Source: Lojkania enalia
Lineage: Eukaryota; Ascomycota; Dothideomycetes; Pleosporales
Length of the DNA: 64,000 nt
Direction: 5' to 3'
Assembly: GCA_010094045.1 (NCBI GenBank)
Contig: ML986673.1
Location: forward strand, 23,164-87,163
Shown: in pieces, positions 56,972-64,000 of the stretch
Numbering within the stretch: the first letter of the stretch is position 1
How the letters are laid out: the number at the start of each line of letters is the position of its first letter
Position numbers and translations under genes: made by a program
The notes under the pieces: model-generated
What the model was told of the DNA's origin: nothing
Databases searched by the model: none
What the model saw: only the letters and a program-made list of their open reading frames with translations

Positions 56972-57500
56972 CTATATACTACTAGTATATATAATAACTG
57001 CTGTTATAGTCGTACGCGCGCTAGAGCCTTATTTATATTAGATTAGTTAGAGGTAGTAGCTTTAGTAATAAGAGAGTATTAGGTTCGCCGGTTCTTCGAA
57101 TGTAATAAGTATATTTAGAAGTCTAATAGAGTAATAAGATAAATCTGCGAGAATAACTATAAAGGATCTAATCTTATAAGAAGATTCCTCTTCTTATATA
57201 GTTAAGTCTAAGACTACTAAGTCTAGCTTATTAGGTCTGTTAGGTCTATTAGGTCTATTCTACTATACCTAATACTTCTACTATAGTTACGTATATAGGT
57301 TGTGCTATACTTTATCATCTAACTAATTATCTCCCTAGTTCCTGCAGTCCTACTATTTACTATTTAATAACTAGTCCCTAATATACTTCTACCTATTATT
57401 ACCTTGTCGGTCCTTATCTAAGTCGACTTCTATAGTAGCTGATATTAGATTAAGCTCTAGCTATAGAGGTAGTACCTTTTAGCGTTCTGTGTTTATAACA
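56972..57500 (-). repeat. 5' LTR of the Gypsy chromovirus (right copy)
   Basis: Partner of 50030-50568. It starts TATTACTAACC on the plus strand (TG changed to TA) and ends TTTATAACA. Being next to gag on the minus strand it is the element's 5' LTR. Confidence 0.9.
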
Positions 57501-57860
57501 CTGTAGAGCTTAATACTATAAAGCCGCAGTAGTAGTAATAGTAGTAGAAGAAGAAGAATAGTAATAAAGATAAGCTATAATATTTATATAGCCTAAAATA
57601 CTTTTAGGTAGATTGTTAGCTAATTAATATTAATCACCTATAAAAGCTAAAGGGTTATATAAATGCAACCGGTTAAAAGAAGTTTAATACTACTCTTACC
57701 GCTAATTTAAGCTTAAAAGATAAGATCAAGAAAGCGCTTAATAATTAGCGTATAAAACGATAAGATGTAAGAAATATTACTATAGATGATAATACCCCTT
57801 CTACTAAGCCTATAGCTAATACGGTGCGATATATATATTAGAATAAGATTAAAGAGCTTT

Positions 57861-58049
57861 ACGCTCTATATAAAGATAAGCCTTATACTCTATATAAAAA
57901 TAAGCCTTATACTCTATATAAATATAAGCCTCGTGCTCTAGATAAAGATAAGCCTTATATTCTAGATAAAGATAAGCCTCGCGCTCTAAATAAAGATAAG
58001 CCTCGCGCTCTATATAATAATAATAGACTTCGCGTCCTATATAAAGAAG
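57861..58049 (+). repeat. 24-bp tandem repeat in the Copia element (octapeptide repeat)
   Basis: Seven to eight units of 24 bp, each like TATATAAAGATAAGCC plus CTTATACTC or CTCGCGCTC, translate in the Copia frame to ALYKDKPY, TLYKNKPY, TLYKYKPR, ALDKDKPY, ILDKDKPR, ALNKDKPR and so on. Unit length is constant and the KDKP core is kept, although the region has few stops for RIP to reveal. It lies between gag and the protease block. Confidence 0.85.
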
Positions 58050-61000
58050 GAGAACATTGCAATCTAGATGAGGATACTAAGAAGTACTTAGCTTAGTTAG
58101 TTGCTAATAATAGTATAAAGCTAGACGATTAACTATATATAGTAGTAAGTATAGAAGATAATATTAATAAGCTTAGTAATTAATAGATACTAGATCCTAG
58201 GTCTAATACCTATGTAATTAATACTAAAGACTAGAAGGGATAGATAAGAGAATATAATACTACTATAACTAATTTTATTAGTATAGGTATAGGACGTATT
58301 TAGATTATAGCCTAGGGAAGTATAAAGCTGATAGTAAGAATACCGATAGGTATATAACTATTAGTACTTACTTATATCGCCTACGTATAAGGATTTATTA
58401 CTAGCCTAATAGGCCTAGTATAATACTAGAGAATTAATATATACTTTAACTCTAGATAAGATCTTCTATATAGAAATAATCTAGGAATAATTCTTACTTA
58501 TCTTAACTATAATAGAGAATACTAGCTAATAGATACTAATACCTCTTATCGCCCGAAATCTATAACGCTGTTATTTTTTAGTACTACCTATTAACCTTCT
58601 AAAGATCCTCGACTAGACTAGATTATTAATACTAGGATAACTTATTAGATCTAAATTTACCCTAGTAAGAAAGCGATTAATAGTCTAATAACAAATGTTA
58701 ATAGACTTATTATTAAAGGTAATATTAAGGACTTTTATCGTATCTATATAGAGATAAAGTTGACGAAGAAGATATCTTAAAGATAGTAAGAGGACTAAAT
58801 AATAAAGCCCTTCTATTAAGTTACTATTAATATTATCTAGCTTATACTATAAGGAGAAGCCTGTTTAAACGGCGATTAATAGGCTAGATATATAGTTGAT
58901 TAGTATATAAAGTAGTATAAAGTATTAACTTTTTCTTACTAAATAAAGATGTTCTTAGGTTAATAGACGACCTAGATAATATATAAGATATAATATATCT
59001 TTAACTATAATATAATAGCTATTAGAATAGATAAGGACTACAGATTTAGCATATTGCTAAACATTCTAGAGGATCTCTACTATAACCTTAGTATACGATA
59101 TAAGCCGCGAGCTGAGTATATAGAAGAGTAGAATAGATTGGTAGAGTGGGTAGACTCTATACTTGTCGTCCGAGCTAGAGTAATAAGACTTTAAATAGGA
59201 CTACTAAAGTCTCTAACCTATAAGCTTATTTAAATAGTAATATATATTCTAAATTATATACTAATAGAGGTACTATAATAGAAAATACTCTATAAAATTA
59301 TATAGAGGAGAAAGCTAAAGGTTTATTATATACGTCTAATTAGCTATCGAGTATATATATTTAATCGACTACTAAAGCGTGTAGATAAGCTAGAATTAAG
59401 AGTTCTAATTAGATACCTTATTAGATATAACTCTACTAATATCTTTAGAATCTAGATACTTATAAAGAATAAAGTTATATATACTTATAATATAGTATTT
59501 AAACTAAGCAAGTTCTATAACAGACCTAAAGGCTATACTAATAAATTAGTTATTAAAGAAGCTATTAAGCTTCTAGTATTTCTAGAAGAGTCTACATCGG
59601 ATAATATAGCTATTAAAAACCTACTAATATCGCGGTAACGCTGTTAGAATTAGTAATATAAAGCTATACCTAAGTTTACCGAGTTATAGATAAGAGATAA
59701 AAATACTAAGGAAATAGAGCAATTATATAAATAGAAGTAACTATTAACCCTAGAATATTCTAATTTAGGACTATCTAGACGAAACTAAAGTAAGTTAGAT
59801 TAATAGGAGCTGTCTACTACCTAGTTTAATAGCTATATTCTTAATCGATATTAGAATAATACTTTAAGGTATTAAGACCTTAATTTTAGTACTAATAATA
59901 TTATTAAAAGACCCTAATAAACTTATTAAAACGCTAATTTCTATAAACTAGGACGATAGTAGACTTATACTATATTATATAGTAGATTAGTTAGTAATTA
60001 CTTACCTACGTTTTTATCTATATTTAAGTATTAGCTAATAATAAAAATATATAGAACTTAGCTTCTAAAAGTACCTTAATTATATTAAAAGCTTACTTAT
60101 TACTAGTTTAGTAAGTAGTTCTAAGAGGCTATCTAAAAGGAATATCGCGAAATCTAGAGTAAAGGCTACTTTACGAAAATAATATATATAGTAGAGACTA
60201 TAGATATAGAAGTACTACTTTTAATATAGGTATTTATATATAAATTCGATAAGAATAGCTACCTCTATTACTTTAAGGTACGACTAGTAGTCTAAGGTAA
60301 CTATTACAGGCATCCTTATAGGAACCCCTGTACTAGACTTAATTGAGATTTAGAACTCTATATAGCTAGAAGAATAAGACTAGTATAAGGTATATAACGC
60401 GCTTAGTAGCTTAGCTAACTAAGTAACTAAGTGCACTTAGTAGCTTAGTTAATTAAGTAACTAAGTAAGAAAATAATAAGGGAACTAAATTGTATTTAAT
60501 AACCTTACAACTCTAATCTTTATAGCTTCTTATAATCAACTTAAATATCTTTTATATACTCTACTTATGTACTTCTATTATAAGCCTATAAGAATAATAC
60601 ACCTTATAATACGTAATTACTCTTAGTTATTACCCGCTCTATACCTAGCTAATAAGAAGGGCTGTTATACTTTAACTACCCTCGTAAAGCTAGAAGAAGT
60701 AAGACTAGTTAGACTACCCTAGTTATAAGGAAAGAGATACCTTCGGTAAGTAACGTAGGAAACTCACGCAAGTAGAATATTAGGATTAGCTAGTAAAGCC
60801 ACCTCTTTAGAGGCAGATATAACAACCATATTTATAAGAATATAGAACGAATTAGTATAATAATAGAAACAGCTAGTTCTAGTAGATAAATAGATAAAAA
60901 GCCTAAAGGAGATTTAGAATAGCTTTCTTAAAAGTCTTAAAGGAATATAAGGAATAGTTAATAGTAAATAAGGGATAGGACTTGTAGGAATTATCTAAAA

Positions 61001-61129
61001 ACTTAAATAAGTCGAAAAAGTACTACTAACAATATATTACTAATAACGAATTAAACTAGTACTACTCGATAAATTTAATAGAATTAGGTCTAAGTTTAAA
61101 GGATTCCTAGTAGTAGTAAGAATCTATAT

Positions 61130-61620
61130 TAATGCTAACCTCGATATTATCTAATATAAGAACGAGAAAGTACTATTTATAGGAGTATACTTAACGGGTA
61201 AACTACTTAACTAGTTCTAGTCCTTTCTAATAGATTTTAAGAACTATACAGAGGAATATTAAAAGAGCGAAACTAAGGTAATATTTATAAGCCTAGTATA
61301 CTTCTAATAGAAACTCGAACTAGCGTTTAGAGACATCGATAAAGTACGAGTAGTAGAAGATAGACTCTATAACCTAGTTTAACTAGAATCTATTATCTTA
61401 TATATATCGAGCTTTTAACAGCTCTTAAATAAAGTTGCCTGAGACGATTATAGTATAATAGTAAAGTTCTGTAGAGGATTAAAAATAGAAATAAGAAGAG
61501 TAATAATATATATAGAGTAACCGCGGGACCTAATATTATACTTCTAACTAGTAAAGAGAATCGACGACGAACTATACTAGTTTAAAAATAAGAAAAGATA
61601 AGTATACTACTAAAGAGTAT
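61130..61620 (+). pseudogene. Gag relic of the second Gypsy element
   Basis: Text such as FIGVYLTGKLLN, SFLIDFKNYTEEY, LAFRDIDKVRVVEDRLYNLV and YSIIVKFCRGLKIEIRRVII matches the Gag domain (F..YLTG.AL.WF, F.DIDEKR.AE.RLYNL, FYRGLKDEIKDEL). Stops lie at Gln/Trp positions. Confidence 0.75.
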
Positions 61621-63299
61621 ACTTTTTAATAAGAGCTACTAACGCGGGCGGATCTATAGATCTAAACACTACTAGGGAAAAGAAGCCTAAACTACAGGCG
61701 ACTTAAGAAAAGAAGACTTAGAAAAAAGATATTAAGTATTATAATTATTAAAAACTAGAATATATAGTAAAGGAATATCGAAGTAAAAAGAAAGAAAAGA
61801 AAAACCGGCCTATAGAAGACAAACCGTAGGAAGTAGGTAAAGAAAAACTAGCCGCAACTATAGAACACAGAACTTTATATTAGTCCTTCTATAACGAAAA
61901 CGAGTGTTAAATATACTAGTAACTTAAAAAAGCTATAGAATATTAGTCTTAGAAGAAAACGTAACTTACAGCAACGTAGGAATATATAAAAAGATAGCTA
62001 GAAGAAGTTTAGGAAATATTAGACGAGGATAAAGAAATAAATACCCTATTATAAATAGAAGAAGCTACTACTAGAGTACTAATACCTAAACTAGTATCTA
62101 GAGCATGTTTTATATACTAACGAGAAATGATTAAGTATAAATAGGGAACCCCGGCTCCTATAGCTACCCTATAAGAAGAACTACCTATAAGATTCTATAA
62201 TAAAAATAGACTAGGATAAGATATTATCGACGTTTATAAAGAATGGTAAAATACCTACCCTAGGGAAATCCGCTTCTTACACTTCTAAAAATAGATAGAA
62301 ACTACGAAGGTAGTAGAAGAGCACCTTAATATAATAGACTAGGACAAGGCTGTATATATAGTATAGAAAGTAGTAGCCTTTTTATAAAGTAAAGTACTAG
62401 TAAAATACTGGGTACTAAAGGCATCGCGATATAAATAAGAATAGAACTACTAAATTAGAGAAGACGATGACCCTCGTATAAACTAATACTACCCAGTACA
62501 TTTTAAGATAGTATAGATATCGTGTATTAAACGATATTATAAGGCCTACCAAGGAAGAAAGAAAAGTATAGGTATATAGCTAAGACGACTAAATAAAAAT
62601 AAAGTACTAGAAAATCCTATAAAATAAGAAGCTATAATAGAATAGGAAGTTACTAAACAAACCTAAAACTATATAGTACTCGAACCTAGACCTCTATTAC
62701 CTAAAGTATACGTTAGAGGAAGATTATAGTATAAATGTTTAGAACGGAAATGCCTAAAATATATATCTATAAAAGAAGTAATAGCCTACTAGCCTAAGAT
62801 AACTTAGTTATACAGGAATATAGGAGAATACCACCTTATAACACCCGGATAGTACTATAGTTATAAAGTATATATACTTATTAATAGTAGAGTAATAAAA
62901 AATTTTATAGCTAGTAACTATATTACTAGAAAAGGAATACCTATAATATAACTAGAACAACCTTATATAATTTAAACTATAGAAGGGAAAGATTTCTAGA
63001 AGAAAATTATATATATTATAGAACTAGGAGAGTTTAAAATTCTAGAAATAACCTAATAAGAATAAATATTTCAAATTATAGAGATTACCGACTATAATAT
63101 TATCCTAGAAATCCTATAGTTAAGAAAAGAAAACCCTTAGATAAATTAGTAAACAGGACGAATTATCCTTAAAAACTCTAGCTAACTAATTAAGAAACAA
63201 CTCGCTATAATAGTAAAAGAAGTAGTAAAAGAATTATTCCTAATAGAAAACGTATTATATAGCGTACCTAAGAAATACTAATATTTGATAAAACAGCTT
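61621..63299 (+). other. Interior of the second Gypsy element (gag C-terminus, protease, RT N-terminus)
   Basis: Heavily mutated plus-strand coding relic. A Lys/Glu-rich part lies around 61680-62000, and a protease-like segment (about 62870-63110, with YNIILEI text) precedes the RT. No other gene seen. Confidence 0.5.
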
Positions 63300-64000
63300 T
63301 AAGAACTACTATAATACCTATCTAAATACAGAGAATATAATTACGAAATTAAACTACAACTAAGAAAAGAACCTAGATATAGACTAATATACAGCCTAAT
63401 ATTAAGAGAAACAGAGGCTCTAGAATAATATATAGATAAATACCTAAAGAAAGGAATAATTAGAGAATTAAACTTACTAGTAGTATACCCTATACTCTTT
63501 ATAGATAAGAAAGAAATAACCGACTTATAAATATATATTAATTATTACACCCTTAATAATATTATAATTAAGGATTAATATCCTCTACTATTTATTCGTA
63601 ATTTAAGAAACTAATTAAGAGAAGCTACCATCTTTATAAAATTAGACATCTAGAACGCGTACTATTAAATCTATATTAAAGAAGGAGACGAATAGAAAAT
63701 AGTATTTAGAATAAAAAGGGGACTCTTTAAATATCTAGTTATACTATTTAGACTTACCAATACACCAGCTACCTTCTAAAAACGAATTAATAAGGTACTA
63801 AGACCCTACCTTAGACGATTCTATATAATATACTTAGATAATATTCTTATATATTTAAAAATAAAACAGGAATATAAAGAATATATCGAATAAGTACTAC
63901 GCGTATTATAAGTAGTAAAACTATACCTTAAAATAAGAAAATACGAATTTTATATTATAAGAATAGACTATTTAGGATTTATTATTAAACTAGGACAACT
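63300..64000 (+). pseudogene. Reverse transcriptase relic of the second Gypsy element
   Basis: Text YLKKGIIRELNLPVVYPILF, INYYTLNNIIIKD, TIFIKLDI-NAYYQIYIKEG, KIVFRIKRGLFKYLVILFRL-TNTPATF and RRFYIIYLDNILIYLKIKQE is the Gypsy RT core up to the YLDD box (here YLDN). It ends at LGFIIKLGQL as the window stops. Confidence 0.85.

Larger units (their letters stand above)
50030..57500 (-). mobile_element. Full-length Ty3/Gypsy chromovirus, RIP-mutated, nested in the Copia element
   Basis: Two LTRs of about 530-540 bp in direct orientation (50030-50568 and 56972-57500) enclose a 6.4-kb interior coding on the minus strand in the order gag, protease, RT, RNase H, integrase, chromodomain. Element ends read TGTTATAAAC...GTTAGTAACA on the minus strand. 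The flanking 5-mers are CTGCG (50025-50029) and CTGTA (57501-57505), which differ by one C to T and one G to A and so fit a 5-bp target duplication altered by RIP. The host sequence is Copia gag and pol, so this element inserted later than the Copia element. Confidence 0.88.
49471..60300 (+). mobile_element. RIP-mutated Ty1/Copia retrotransposon, split by a nested insertion
   Basis: Left part 49480-50029 is a gag relic. Its text includes IDPKYSILGLRALIDLKEAS and DYVSKFTTYLKHIRL, matching Copia-type Gag. The element is interrupted by the Gypsy insertion 50030-57500 and resumes at 57501. It then shows the protease block LDPRSNTYVINTKD (about 58190; family LDPGSNTHV) and integrase-linked text (about 58600-58900). 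An RT start FIYKFDKNSYLYYFKVRLVV (about 60220-60290) is cut at about 60300, where another element begins. Copia order gag-PR-IN-RT is respected on the plus strand. Stops are TAG/TAA at Gln/Trp positions. Confidence 0.75.
60301..64000 (+). mobile_element. Second RIP-mutated Ty3/Gypsy element, running off the window
   Basis: Plus-strand gag-pol relic. A possible 5' LTR spans about 60301-60829 (TATTACAGG, from TGTTACAGG, to ATATAACA), but no second LTR is available, so these limits are inferred. Copia RT text stops at about 60300, fitting insertion there. The element continues past 64000. Confidence 0.65.

Overview
The window reads as nuclear DNA of a filamentous ascomycete (Pezizomycotina). Coding genes are split by short GT-AG introns (about 49-114 nt), and recognisable families are fungal: an Hst2-type sirtuin, a fungal rhodopsin-like membrane protein, a secreted GH6-family protein, a fungal single-pass membrane protein with an Arg/Ser-rich tail, and secreted proteins with signal peptides. 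A Leotiomycetes-like origin is only an impression. Two AT-rich blocks bound the window. In both, CA and TG dinucleotides are almost absent and TA is abundant, the mark of repeat-induced point mutation (RIP).

Layout. 1-1745: RIP-mutated relic of a Fot1/pogo-type DDE transposon (minus strand). 1750-11960: gene-poor, with a possible lectin-like ORF, a wrecked patatin-like phospholipase, a rhodopsin-like membrane protein gene, two promoter-like dispersed repeats and the first of three 122-126 bp solo-LTR-like insertions. 11965-13244: intact three-exon sirtuin. 13245-21500: pseudogene field (aldo-keto reductase, ankyrin-repeat protein, two relics of an LRNRIYE-type domain family), further copies of the dispersed repeats and the second small insertion. 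21507-30066: three conserved-looking genes (206 aa with a CRIB-like start; 350 aa secreted; 625 aa unrecognised) and a long GC-rich leader or promoter region. 31610-34289: an ORF broken by one stop, then an intact four-intron-boundary (four-exon) secreted GH6-family gene that lacks key catalytic residues. 35223-47300: short interspersed repeats (about 148 bp), decayed ORFs, a single-pass membrane protein gene, a long secreted subtilase (S8) pseudogene carrying two small insertions, and a two-exon secreted protein gene. 47330-64000: RIP-mutated transposon nest: a DDE transposase C-terminus, a Ty1/Copia element on the plus strand interrupted by a complete Ty3/Gypsy chromovirus on the minus strand, and a second Gypsy element running off the right end.

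There is no obvious gene cluster or pathway. The window is better understood as a stable core-gene island (about 21.5-34 kb, plus the sirtuin) embedded in degenerating accessory DNA. The pseudogenes outside the AT-rich blocks decay by frameshifts and scattered stops rather than by RIP, while the smallest repeats (122-126 bp) remain nearly identical to each other. The most interesting items are that small LTR-like family with hairpins at both ends and 5-bp target duplications, the GH6-like protein with a missing catalytic acid, and an antisense coiled-coil ORF inside the chromovirus. All coordinates of spliced genes were worked out by eye from splice signals and reading frame.
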